DNA of 64,000 nt, from IMG/VR virus record IMGVR_UViG_3300047560_000604, positions 62,001 through 126,000 of that record, one strand, 5' to 3'. The position numbers were made by a program, and so were the translations under genes. Each line of letters starts with the position of its first letter. Within the stretch, counting starts at the first letter, position 1. The notes under the pieces are model-generated. The model had not been told where the DNA came from and made no database searches. It saw nothing but the letters and a program-made list of their open reading frames with translations. Shown here one piece after another: positions 1 through 8,235 of this stretch. The DNA is from a virus.

Positions 1-1
1 T

Positions 2-556
2 GAGCAAAATCCAGCATACTTGAAACTAGTATTCATGGAGCAAGCTCTATCTCACCACTATGGTGAATTGAAAGCTCTTCCAATGTACAACACACGCATG
101 GTTGTAGAAAACGAGCAAGTTGAGAAATCACAAGTTATCTTGGCTGCACAAGAAATGGTAGATGCTATGCAAAAGATGATTGAGCAAGTATCTGACATGT
201 TAGTTAAGGAACTTCCAGCTGTCGTTGACGGAGTTAACTCAGAAGTTGGCACAAACGAAGGTGAACAATTCCAACAACAAGTTTCAGAAGCACTAACATC
301 ATTGCAAGCTGCATTGAGCCAATCACAAGGCACTATGAAATCTGCTTTAGGTACAATCACTGGTCAAGGCGGTGGTATGGAAGGTGGTATGGACATGGGC
401 GGCGATATGGCCGGTGGCATGGGTGACGAAATGGGCGACATGGGCGGTATGGGTGATGAGCTAGGTGGCGAACAACCAGACACAGAGTTACCAGAGCTTC
501 CATCTGAGCCAGACGAATCATTGCCAGTAGGCGGTGCAGGACGTTCAGTACGTTAA
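2..556 (+). CDS. C-terminal part of a virion/prohead-type protein, Gly/Met-rich tail (5' end outside window)
   Basis: The reading frame is open to the left edge, so the gene starts before the window; 184 codons are visible. The visible part has a helical, Gln/Glu-rich middle that looks coiled-coil-like, followed by a long low-complexity tail of Gly, Met and Asp (roughly nt 375-470) and an acidic Pro/Glu end. The stop lies 1 nt before the next ATG at 558, so the two are co-transcribed. I do not recognise the family. A head-core or other structural role is plausible from the T4-like context and the low-complexity tail, but this is inference. A similar Gly/Met/Pro tail ends the protein at 34890-35522. 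Confidence 0.7.
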   Translation, partial: EQNPAYLKLVFMEQALSHHYGELKALPMYNTRMVVENEQVEKSQVILAAQEMVDAMQKMIEQVSDMLVKELPAVVDGVNSEVGTNEGEQFQQQVSEALTSLQAALSQSQGTMKSALGTITGQGGGMEGGMDMGGDMAGGMGDEMGDMGGMGDELGGEQPDTELPELPSEPDESLPVGGAGRSVR

Positions 557-557
557 T

Positions 558-893
558 ATGAAACTGTTCGAATTTGCCGATAATGATCCGTTGCGTGTTA
601 AGCTGGTTGCAGTAACTAACCAGCTCAAAGAACGTCTTGCAGGTCAGTCGGCTACAATGAGTACAGATGAGTTGTTAAACTTCTTAAAGCAAAACAACGT
701 TGTACTTGACAAATCAGATTTATTTGATATCGTAAAAAAAGATCCGTTGAAAAACATTATTCACAATGTTAATAAAGATGAAGTAGTCTTTAAGGGTCAA
801 GAAGGCGCAGAAGAAATGGGTTCAGAGCCCGGGGCTGACGAAAATGAAAAGATTCGACAGCAGTTAGCAAGTAAGCAAACTTCTAAACTTTAA
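558..893 (+). CDS. Small conserved T4-like phage protein, function unknown
   Basis: This is a 111-residue protein. I chose ATG 558 because an upstream in-frame start at 534 would lie inside the previous gene, whereas 558 follows its stop directly, and the N-terminus MKLFEFADND looks like a natural start. It has a helical N-terminal half, then a short segment ending near VVFKGQ, and a Glu-rich, charged C-terminus. My recollection is that similar small proteins occur in marine T4-like phages without assigned function. It is translationally linked to the preceding Gly/Met-rich protein. Confidence 0.75.
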   Translation: MKLFEFADNDPLRVKLVAVTNQLKERLAGQSATMSTDELLNFLKQNNVVLDKSDLFDIVKKDPLKNIIHNVNKDEVVFKGQEGAEEMGSEPGADENEKIRQQLASKQTSKL

Positions 894-902
894 CCAAAAG
901 AG

Positions 903-930
903 TTGTACTACGAAGAAATTTGTAGTACAA
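903..930 (+). terminator. Inverted repeat, possible terminator or attenuator
   Basis: Arms TTGTACTAC (903-911) and GTAGTACAA (922-930) pair perfectly over 9 bp with a 10-nt loop and are followed by a short TTT. The element fills the gap between the genes ending at 893 and starting at 938. The T-run is short, so it may act as an attenuator or as a structure near the start codon of the nuclease gene rather than as a full terminator. Confidence 0.45.
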
Positions 931-937
931 TTTCCAT

Positions 938-1624
938 ATGTACAATCCCACTAAATTTAACTATGTCCCAATGTCTCGTGTAGAGATTGATGGGAAACGA
1001 AGATATGCCACACCCGATGGTGAAAAACTCCCGAGTGTAACTACTATCTTAGATGCAACTAAATCAGAAGATTCTAAGAAAGCTCTTATGGAATGGCGAA
1101 AGCGTGTTGGTCATCAGAAAGCGCAAGAGATAACAACAGAAGCCGCAGGACGAGGAACTCGTATGCACAAGTGGCTTGAGGATTATATCAAGACAGGAGT
1201 CTTAGGTGAACCAGGATCAAACCCATACTCAGTACAAAGTCATCGAATGGCTTATTCAATTATCAAGCAAGGTCTTAGCAACTGCGCTGAGTTCTGGGGT
1301 ACAGAAGTACCTCTTTATTTCCCTAAAGTCTATGCTGGAACGACTGATTTGGTCGGTGTGCATGATGGTAGTGAATGTATTATGGACCATAAACAGACTA
1401 ATAAGCCCAAGAAACGTGAGTGGATTGATGACTATTTTGTTCAACTTGCGGCTTACGCAACAGCACATAACGAGCTACATGGAACCAAAATCCGTAAAGG
1501 AGTCATTTTTATGTGTGATCCAAACGCTGTATATCAAGAGTTCATACTAGAAGGTGAAGAGTTTGACAAGTATGTTGACTTGTGGTTTCGTAAAGTAGAA
1601 CAGTACTATATGCAGTTCATCTAA
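938..1624 (+). CDS. PD-(D/E)XK superfamily (RecB/Cas4-like) nuclease
   Basis: This 228-residue protein has the ordered motifs of the RecB-type PD-(D/E)XK exonuclease family: a His in the segment RGTRMHKWLEDY (H77), an Asp in AGTTDLVG (D137), the D-x-K pair in IMDHKQ (D150, K152) and a QxxxY motif in QLAAY (Q169, Y173). The family cuts DNA in repair, recombination or host-DNA degradation using two metal ions. Many T4-like cyanophages carry a stand-alone nuclease of this kind. No Fe-S cysteine cluster is visible, so it is not a classical Cas4. Its exact substrate cannot be read from the sequence. Confidence 0.82.
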   Translation: MYNPTKFNYVPMSRVEIDGKRRYATPDGEKLPSVTTILDATKSEDSKKALMEWRKRVGHQKAQEITTEAAGRGTRMHKWLEDYIKTGVLGEPGSNPYSVQSHRMAYSIIKQGLSNCAEFWGTEVPLYFPKVYAGTTDLVGVHDGSECIMDHKQTNKPKKREWIDDYFVQLAAYATAHNELHGTKIRKGVIFMCDPNAVYQEFILEGEEFDKYVDLWFRKVEQYYMQFI

Positions 1625-1629
1625 AACAT

Positions 1630-1637
1630 GATAAATA
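1630..1637 (+). promoter_or_regulatory. T4-type late promoter box (GATAAATA) overlapping an inverted repeat
   Basis: GATAAATA matches the T4 late-promoter consensus (TATAAATA, read by the gp55 sigma factor with gp33/gp45). A perfect 10-bp inverted repeat runs from 1635-1644 to 1651-1660: the left arm begins inside the late box and the right arm contains the start of ATG 1659, with loop TAACGG. A read-through RNA would fold the start codon into a stem; an RNA started at the late promoter would lack most of the left arm. Confidence 0.75.
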
Positions 1638-1658
1638 GTATAATTAACGGATTATACT

Positions 1659-2987
1659 ATGGCAATCGTACAAATATCAAAAATCATTCACCGCACTGGC
1701 GCAAACGTAGACTTACCTCAACTAGATATCGGTGAGATAGGTTTTGCAACAGATGAGCAACGAGTCTTTATCGGCAATGATCCTGAGATTGTTCCCCCAG
1801 TCGCAGTTGGGGCAACTACACAAACAGAAATTTTAACTCAAGCATCATCGCTTGACTTCTCACGTTTAAATGGTTCTAGCAACGCTACATTAGAATTAGC
1901 GGATGTAGCTACTGGTCAACTATTAGGAATCAACGTAACAGGTGACGTTACTAAAGTAATTAACGTTGGTGGTAATGTCGGTGGTCAAATCACATTAGGC
2001 AACATCAGTGATGTTAAGGCTACAGGTGGTGTCAATGGTTTTGTATTACAGACTGACGGTACGGGCAACTTGTCTTGGACAACTAACGGAACATTAGCAT
2101 ACAAGATTCAGGGTTTCTCTGAGGCTTATTCAGGTAATCTAGTAGTAACAACAAGCACCCCTCATTACTTCGGTACTGGTACATTAGTAACTATTTCAGA
2201 TGTGTTACCGACAGGTACAATTAAGAATTACATTGATAGTGCGGGTGTTGGTGGTACCAATCAATACTATACATACCGTCGTTCGAGTACAACTTTTACT
2301 ATCCATGATGATGCTGCATATAGTGTTGTGGCATATGAATCTTATTTGTCAGGATATACTGCTAACAGTGCAACTATCGTAGGTCAAATTAGTCCTACAG
2401 GCAATGCAGTACCGGGTGGCGCAAATACACAAGTTCAATTCCAAGACACTAGCGGTGCGTTTGGTGGTGATGCCAATCTTACTTTTAATAAGTCAACATC
2501 AGTGTTAGCAGTTACAGGTAACGTTAACGCTACATACTTTAACGGTAGCTTTCGTGGCCCATTGAATGGTGTTATCGGTGCAACTACTGCAAACGTGGCG
2601 ACATTCTCTAGTGTCACGATTAACAACACACTATCAGTTACCGGTAATGTAACTGCTAATAATGTTATCGCAGGATCTAATGGTTCTGGTACTAATTATA
2701 AAGTCGGTGATGATGCTTATATTGGTGATATCAACATATCAAATACCATTCGTATTAAAGGTGTAGAAGATTCTGCAAACGCATATATCGTATTCGGTAC
2801 AGGTGATACTAGTGCATTGGGTAGAGCAGGTACAGGCCCATTAACGTATGAGGGTGATTTCGAAGCTGATAACGTAACAACCGGCAATGTTAATTTAAAC
2901 ACATGGTCAATCTTTGGAAACGTTGATGGCTTGTATGCCACTGACGGTGTTGATACATACCCAATCACACTTGGTCCTGCAGTTTAA
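1659..2987 (+). CDS. Tail-fibre or similar virion surface protein
   Basis: This 442-residue protein starts with a segment containing LDIGEIGFATDE, similar to the short N-terminal module of many phage fibre and receptor-binding proteins. The rest is rich in Asn, Thr, Gly and Val, with repeated short strands such as TGNV and GNVNATYF, typical of beta-rich fibre shafts; similar phrases recur in the 949-residue protein at 23773. It follows a late promoter. The role is probably virion surface or host contact, but neither the position in the virion nor the ligand can be told from sequence. Confidence 0.6.
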   Translation: MAIVQISKIIHRTGANVDLPQLDIGEIGFATDEQRVFIGNDPEIVPPVAVGATTQTEILTQASSLDFSRLNGSSNATLELADVATGQLLGINVTGDVTKVINVGGNVGGQITLGNISDVKATGGVNGFVLQTDGTGNLSWTTNGTLAYKIQGFSEAYSGNLVVTTSTPHYFGTGTLVTISDVLPTGTIKNYIDSAGVGGTNQYYTYRRSSTTFTIHDDAAYSVVAYESYLSGYTANSATIVGQISPTGNAVPGGANTQVQFQDTSGAFGGDANLTFNKSTSVLAVTGNVNATYFNGSFRGPLNGVIGATTANVATFSSVTINNTLSVTGNVTANNVIAGSNGSGTNYKVGDDAYIGDINISNTIRIKGVEDSANAYIVFGTGDTSALGRAGTGPLTYEGDFEADNVTTGNVNLNTWSIFGNVDGLYATDGVDTYPITLGPAV

Positions 2988-2989
2988 TT

Positions 2990-2997
2990 GATAAATA
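2990..2997 (+). promoter_or_regulatory. T4-type late promoter box (GATAAATA)
   Basis: GATAAATA lies directly after the stop of the upstream gene and 86 nt before ATG 3083, leaving an unusually long leader for this genome. It is the expected late signal for the structural gene that follows. Confidence 0.7.
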
Positions 2998-3010
2998 CTT
3001 ATTCGATACA

Positions 3011-3045
3011 CTCTCATAGTGAGAGTTTACGCGGTAAACCACCGC
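3011..3045 (+). promoter_or_regulatory. Structured 5' leader with alternative hairpins
   Basis: Three inverted repeats are packed together: CTCTCA/TGAGAG (3011-3016 with 3020-3025), GTTTAC/GTAAAC (3025-3030 with 3034-3039) and GCGGT/ACCGC (3031-3035 with 3041-3045). The last two share bases and cannot form together. The leader ends with a strong ribosome-binding site, AGGAG, before ATG 3083. It may stabilise the messenger or control translation of an abundant virion protein; this is inference. Confidence 0.5.
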
Positions 3046-3082
3046 GCAGTGGCTAGAACCCACAAATTACAGGAGAAATAAA

Positions 3083-4201
3083 ATGGTTGGAAAATTAAAA
3101 ATAGTTAAAGTCAATGCAGCCGCTGATCCATCAGGTTTAGTTGACTCTGGATTCAATAATCCAATTGGTTCAAGCAACACATACGGTGTTGTTGGTGGAA
3201 CAACTGGTACAACTGGTCAACAAGTGTTGCCTGTAGTTGCTATCGGTAAACCAGCTGCTGGTACAATTTACACCACTAGTGGTAGCAATGTAGCATATGG
3301 TATGGTAACTAGCATGTCAGATTTGAGTGCAAACAGTGCGCTTGCAACTCGCGGCAATGGCTCTAACGTAGACATTGGTCTTGTTGACGCAGTTGAATCT
3401 GGTATTTTGTTAGCCATTACTAACACAATAGCTACTGGTTCATTTATCAAAACATCAGGTAATATTGAAACTTCAGGTGGCGAAGGTACACCAGTATGGT
3501 TCGATACAGCATTCAGTACGATTGCAGTCAATACACCATACTACATCAAGAGTATTGCTAACGCAACACACTTTACAGTATCTACTTCATTAGGTGGAGC
3601 AAATGTTGCAGTTGGCACTGTTAACGGTATTACTGCTAACTTGAATCAACAGGCTGTTACTTTAGTTGCAGATGCTACAGCAACTTACACAAATCAAGAT
3701 TTCCAATACGCTGATGGCGCAGCTGGATATATCTTGCGTCAAAAAGGCAAGCGTAAGTTCTTAGTTGCAGATAGCACTACACTTCAAGACGAAGATATCG
3801 TTGCAGGATTAACATATAGAATCACTTCAGTAAGCGGTACTGACTGGACACAGTATGGTGCAGGTCCAGATGCTGCTGTTGGTAAAATCTTTACTGCAAC
3901 TATCAATGGTTCAGATGCAGTACTAGACGACGGTACTGTAAACTTAGTTGGAACATGTAAGACTGCTAACTTGGCTAACACTAGCTTGACAGTTAACACT
4001 ATGAACTTGGTAGCAACTAAGGATCCTTCTGGTACAGTAAACTTGGATAGCATGACAAGTAAACACGCTATTGACTTTACTGCTGCTGCAGGTGTTAATG
4101 ATAACGCAGGAACACACTACTATGCATCTACTAACGGTGCTGTAGCTGCTGATGCTTCTGCTGGTATCAAGTACATGGTTGTAGACGTAAGAACATCTTA
4201 A
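3083..4201 (+). CDS. Virion structural protein, family not recognised
   Basis: This 372-residue protein is rich in Ala, Thr, Val, Gly and Asn, without membrane segments or recognisable enzyme motifs, as expected for a beta-rich capsid, decoration or fibre component. A good ribosome-binding site (CAGGAG) precedes the ATG, and the gene has its own late promoter, a long structured leader and a downstream terminator. It is thus a single-gene late unit, which suggests strong independent expression. I cannot tie it to a T4 gene; a head decoration protein or fibre subunit are the main options. Confidence 0.6.
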   Translation: MVGKLKIVKVNAAADPSGLVDSGFNNPIGSSNTYGVVGGTTGTTGQQVLPVVAIGKPAAGTIYTTSGSNVAYGMVTSMSDLSANSALATRGNGSNVDIGLVDAVESGILLAITNTIATGSFIKTSGNIETSGGEGTPVWFDTAFSTIAVNTPYYIKSIANATHFTVSTSLGGANVAVGTVNGITANLNQQAVTLVADATATYTNQDFQYADGAAGYILRQKGKRKFLVADSTTLQDEDIVAGLTYRITSVSGTDWTQYGAGPDAAVGKIFTATINGSDAVLDDGTVNLVGTCKTANLANTSLTVNTMNLVATKDPSGTVNLDSMTSKHAIDFTAAAGVNDNAGTHYYASTNGAVAADASAGIKYMVVDVRTS

Positions 4202-4217
4202 TATTAAATTAAGTAAC

Positions 4218-4245
4218 AAAAAAGCCGCTTTATGCGGCTTTTTTT
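4218..4245. terminator. Bidirectional intrinsic terminator
   Basis: AAAAAAGCCGC pairs with GCGGCTTTTTT around a short loop, with A-run and T-run on both sides. It sits between convergent genes (plus-strand gene ending at 4201, minus-strand Nudix gene ending at 4230) and can stop both. The last codons of the Nudix gene lie inside the stem. Confidence 0.9.
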
Positions 4246-4655
4246 ATGAGGTCTTGAAGTTTACTTTGAACTACATCAAAGTTGATTGTGTTAAACAATC
4301 CGGGATGAAGAGGTTTGGGGTAATGGTTGTATTCTACCCAACAATACCCTGAATGTTCTTCATTTAGCTTCGGTATGAACTCATTCTCAATGAAACAGAA
4401 GAACGTATGATAAGTGAAGGTATTGTTGATAAACTTCTGTATAGGAATTAACTTAGCATTTGTTGGAAAGAAATTTAATTCTTCTATACATTCACGTTCT
4501 ATCCCTTCAAATAATGTTTCATTCGATTCAACTTTACCACCAGGGATCCCCCAGTTACCTGGGTTCCTATCATCATTCCGTAGCAAATATAAGAATCTTT
4601 TAGTGTCTTGTGCATAGAAGAAAACCCCGGCACTAGTATTAGGAATAGTGTTCAT
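4230..4655 (-). CDS. Nudix hydrolase
   Basis: This 141-residue protein has a complete Nudix box at about residues 40-62: G, five residues, E46, seven residues, R54-E55, then E58-E59. The usual Gly near the end of the motif is replaced by Asn (N61). Nudix enzymes hydrolyse nucleoside diphosphates linked to another group; phage members act on damaged dNTPs, ADP-ribose or capped RNA. The preceding NWGIPGG motif is also typical. The substrate cannot be assigned. It is the last gene of a minus-strand run that begins with gp14 and gp15. Confidence 0.85.
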   Translation of the reverse strand: MNTIPNTSAGVFFYAQDTKRFLYLLRNDDRNPGNWGIPGGKVESNETLFEGIERECIEELNFFPTNAKLIPIQKFINNTFTYHTFFCFIENEFIPKLNEEHSGYCWVEYNHYPKPLHPGLFNTINFDVVQSKLQDLIKKAA

Positions 4656-4685
4656 ACAATCATTTATCTGAGTACGAACACAGTA

Positions 4686-6221
4686 TTAAATTACAATAGA
4701 GTAATCACCCTGGTCGTACCAACCTTCATAACTCTTCATCCAAACACCTTCAGCGTAACGATATTGAACACCGGATGTTAGATTAGTTACGTATTGTACA
4801 TCAGTTAATAGTGTGCTGTCAAATGCAACTACCCAGATTCCGGCTAATGCAAATGTGTCATCTGGTAACTTGATAACTTGTAAGTCTACACACTCAATGA
4901 TATCGTTAGCGACTGCAACAACATCTCCCCATGCCATTGATGGGTCGGTGTTAGTTTCGCTACCGATACCTTCCACTAACAAATAACGTTGACCCACTTC
5001 TGCTTCTGATAAGCCATGTGTTATCAAACCATTTGCACCTGCGATGGGCTCGTAATTGTTAATATCATACTCGTCATAACCTAAAGGTAAGTCAGGTAAT
5101 GGAGTTAATAATCTAGTAGATGGTCCCTTTAACAATGGGTTGATGATACTGTCTACTTTAGTCAACGAATCTTCTGGCAATGTATCGGGATCGATGTTAA
5201 AAATCAACAATCTATCATCAGTTGGGTTGAATGCCACAGACCCTACAATTTCAGTATTCATGTATGGGTTTTGCAACCAAATCTGACTCACACCAGGGGT
5301 GAATGATGATGAGCTACCTTCTCTTACTGTACCATATACGTTTAACACAGCTTGCCAATACACATCAGTGTTTGGATTCTCTGGTAAATCTAATGAGGGA
5401 TTGCGAGGACTAAAATCTTGATTAGCCGGTAATATTTGTAGACTGTTACCTACTAGTAACAACTTGTATCCGTAAGGTGTAATCTTTTGTCTAGTACCCA
5501 ACAACAAGTCATCATCTTTCATATCTGTAAGAGCATTGCCTTGGAAGATACTTGCAATAATCTTGTGAATAACACCCAGCTTTTTAATCTTAGCACTAGA
5601 ACTAATCCAGATAGGCATGTAGAACTTCCATGACATGATATCAATTGGATTACCTGATCCCATTGGAATAGTTCTACTAGAGAATGTAAGACCGTCTTGA
5701 TATACAACAGACAATGATGTCCAATCAACGAAGTTATCGGTGCTTTGGATTTCCATAGATGGGTTAAACAAGACACCGAGTTGTTCAATCAATTCTAATT
5801 TTTGATTGTAGTTAGTTGTCCAGAAGTCAACGGTGATTCTTAAAGTGTAGGGTACTGGCATTACACGTTCTACTGTAAATGCTTGTCCTTGTGTTTGTTG
5901 ATATGTACCCGTGTTCTGGTCAAATGAACGTTGACGTACAGAAAGTTTATCAATGAAGTATGGATCCTGTGTTCTCTTTTGGTCGTATTCCAATCCACTG
6001 ATATAATATGTAATCATCGGTGCACTAGGTAAACTACTAGCACTGTTGTTCGCAATGATACTACTAGCCATACGAGAACCGTCACCGTATTGAATAGGCA
6101 CACGGATAATAATGTCGTTACCTGCAGGATCTTTACCTTTAGTTACTTCCCAGTTACTAAAGATTCTAGCAAATTGTATAAGAAATCTGCGTATCTGATT
6201 GTCATAGAAGAATTTTGCCAT
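4686..6221 (-). CDS. gp15: Tail completion / sheath stabiliser protein gp15, with long C-terminal extension
   Basis: The first ~260 residues follow the T4 gp15 plan: an N-terminal FYDNQIRRFLIQFARIFSNW segment, a VPIQYGD segment, then ELIEQLGVLFNPSMEI and a late MPIWIS strand. In T4, gp15 forms the hexameric ring that caps the finished tail and binds the neck. T4 gp15 is 272 residues; this protein is 511, so about 240 residues are added at the C-terminus. The added part contains repeated short motifs on presentation of values and a WMKSYEGWYDQGDYS end, without a recognised domain. It lies 8 nt downstream of gp14 on the minus strand. Confidence 0.78.
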   Translation of the reverse strand: MAKFFYDNQIRRFLIQFARIFSNWEVTKGKDPAGNDIIIRVPIQYGDGSRMASSIIANNSASSLPSAPMITYYISGLEYDQKRTQDPYFIDKLSVRQRSFDQNTGTYQQTQGQAFTVERVMPVPYTLRITVDFWTTNYNQKLELIEQLGVLFNPSMEIQSTDNFVDWTSLSVVYQDGLTFSSRTIPMGSGNPIDIMSWKFYMPIWISSSAKIKKLGVIHKIIASIFQGNALTDMKDDDLLLGTRQKITPYGYKLLLVGNSLQILPANQDFSPRNPSLDLPENPNTDVYWQAVLNVYGTVREGSSSSFTPGVSQIWLQNPYMNTEIVGSVAFNPTDDRLLIFNIDPDTLPEDSLTKVDSIINPLLKGPSTRLLTPLPDLPLGYDEYDINNYEPIAGANGLITHGLSEAEVGQRYLLVEGIGSETNTDPSMAWGDVVAVANDIIECVDLQVIKLPDDTFALAGIWVVAFDSTLLTDVQYVTNLTSGVQYRYAEGVWMKSYEGWYDQGDYSIVI

Positions 6222-6229
6222 TGTTTACC

Positions 6230-8131
6230 TTAATCTGGTTGAATTGTCAACAATGTTGACAATGGTTGTTGTTGCGGAATAACTGTTCCATCAGTCAATG
6301 TAGTTGTTTCAGTGTTATTGATGAACGAACCTAGTAGTGTCTGATCGGAAGATGTTACATCACCTTCTGCTCTTACGTTAGCACTGATTCTGACCCATAA
6401 GCTGCCATCCCAACGATACAATAGCTGCGGTAGATAGTCTGTGCGTAAGAAGTAATCACCCACACTCGGTGCAGATGGGAATACAATTCCTGATCCTACT
6501 GGTAATCCATTAGGTGCAGTGCCATCGCCGATCATGTAACCATCAGTGTATCCAAATCCTTGAGGAGTAGTACGTGTGATGAATTGGAATCTTGGGTCAC
6601 AGTCAGCACGGAAATCCATTTGCTGTGTAACTGTGCCGGTGAAACTAGGAGCGACTGTAATTCCTGTACCAATTGGCATACTCGCTAACGTTGGACGATC
6701 CACGACAAATGTGTTGTTAATTCTATCTACTGAAACAACTAATGTACCGGATGCAAAGACTTCAAATCTAGTGCCACTTTGTGATATAACATGTGCACCT
6801 ACATCGATACCTGGAACTAAATCCTGTGTCACATCAACTACGCTAATAGTAGTGACACCCGCTTGTACTTCAAGCGAAGTGATAGTAAATGATGGGAACT
6901 GGTCAGCAGTAGAGTATGTGTTGTCAGCAGTACCATATGGCCCTGTGATAGCTCCTACGGCTTTAGCAGTCAATACTAAAGTACCATCTACTTGTCCTGA
7001 ACCTGATTCAGTTCTTTGAGGAGCAAGTTTTGCAGTTTGCAAACTCATTGAAATATACTGACGTAACGCATCAGCATCAGATGAAGTTAATTCAAATAGT
7101 TTCTTTCTAGCTTGTGCACCAATTCTAATCACCGGACTAGGGTTTCTATAGTTAGCACTTTGAAATAGTTGTACTACTGCACGAGTGGGTACAGGGTTTC
7201 CAGGTGGCACAAGTACGTTGACTGGCAATGCAGGTTCACCGTCGAATGTAGGCACAACATACAGTTGACTTCTATCGTAACCTGTCTTAGGTACAAGTCT
7301 AGCAGCCTCTTCAATTGCTTTATCATTGATTGCAATGTTAGTGTTGTATCTACTAAGAACATCTTGCAATGTATCAAGTTTGTCATTGTCTGGATCAGAC
7401 AGTTCCCAATATGCTGGATCTGTTGGAGCTATACCTGCAGGTACATCTTGTATTGGGGTGTATAGTTTATTACCGTACATGACCGTATAGCCAGGAACAT
7501 ACGTTTTACTTTGATCCCAATCTCCTAGATAGTTTTCTTGTTCTAACGGTGCAGAAAGGATGTTACTGAATTCTTGACTATCTACTAATGGCTCACACTT
7601 GATACGCCACAAGTGCGGGTACCATGTTTGACTGAAACCCTCACTCGCAAAGTTAGCGTCAGTGATTTGATAGTATCTACGAAGTCCTACTGGAATCTTA
7701 TCATTCAATGGATGATAGTCAGTTAAGTGAGGTAACTCAAATACGTCACCAACCATCAATTTTCTACCTATCAATTCTATCATTTCATTATAATGAACAG
7801 TGACGAAAATAATGTCATTGTTTAAGAATAGACCAAACTGACTTAGGTCAAAGTCTAAATTTTGTACGTTATAATGCCCACGGATTCTATAGATGGAAGT
7901 GTCGTATTTTCTATCTCTGTTTTCCAAGAATAATATGTCTTGGATGTTTGTTGGGTCTAAACTGTCATAGACGGGTAATGTCTTGTCCTTAGTTCCAGTT
8001 GGGTTGTTTACACCGACGTATTTGTGAATGTACAAATCGGTTCCACCGACGGAAAACAATTCCTTGATGTTTCTATCTAAGAATTTGTAATCGTTTGTCT
8101 TTTCGGAACGATATAATGAGAGTCTTGCCAT
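6230..8131 (-). CDS. gp14: Neck protein gp14, enlarged
   Basis: The N-terminal ~200 residues resemble the gp14 neck protein of T4-like cyanophages: a DLYIHKYV start, an extended MVGDVFELPHLTD segment and a YYQITD...HLWRIKCEPL segment. gp14 joins the head to the tail with gp13. T4 gp14 is about 256 residues, but this protein has 633. The extra part contains a carbohydrate-binding-like W-x-S-x-x-x-Y motif (about residues 205-245, WDQSKTYVPGYTVMYGNKLY), which is typical of small chitin-binding-type modules on phage surface proteins. Together with gp15 it forms a minus-strand pair, while gp13 is on the plus strand at 11732. Confidence 0.68.
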   Translation of the reverse strand: MARLSLYRSEKTNDYKFLDRNIKELFSVGGTDLYIHKYVGVNNPTGTKDKTLPVYDSLDPTNIQDILFLENRDRKYDTSIYRIRGHYNVQNLDFDLSQFGLFLNNDIIFVTVHYNEMIELIGRKLMVGDVFELPHLTDYHPLNDKIPVGLRRYYQITDANFASEGFSQTWYPHLWRIKCEPLVDSQEFSNILSAPLEQENYLGDWDQSKTYVPGYTVMYGNKLYTPIQDVPAGIAPTDPAYWELSDPDNDKLDTLQDVLSRYNTNIAINDKAIEEAARLVPKTGYDRSQLYVVPTFDGEPALPVNVLVPPGNPVPTRAVVQLFQSANYRNPSPVIRIGAQARKKLFELTSSDADALRQYISMSLQTAKLAPQRTESGSGQVDGTLVLTAKAVGAITGPYGTADNTYSTADQFPSFTITSLEVQAGVTTISVVDVTQDLVPGIDVGAHVISQSGTRFEVFASGTLVVSVDRINNTFVVDRPTLASMPIGTGITVAPSFTGTVTQQMDFRADCDPRFQFITRTTPQGFGYTDGYMIGDGTAPNGLPVGSGIVFPSAPSVGDYFLRTDYLPQLLYRWDGSLWVRISANVRAEGDVTSSDQTLLGSFINNTETTTLTDGTVIPQQQPLSTLLTIQPD

Positions 8132-8183
8132 ATTTAAATCCGTTTTATCTAGTATTTAGTACAAAAGTTTTACCTTTCATCTA

Positions 8184-8212
8184 TTGACAATAAATGGGTT
8201 ATGTTATATAAT
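8184..8212 (+). promoter_or_regulatory. Early sigma70-type promoter
   Basis: TTGACA (8184-8189) and TATAAT (8207-8212) match the consensus perfectly with a 17-bp spacer. A ribosome-binding site (AGGAG) follows before ATG 8236. It points away from the minus-strand gp14 gene and would be used by unmodified host RNA polymerase. Confidence 0.92.
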
Positions 8213-8235
8213 AATGACTGTTAATAGGAGAAAAC

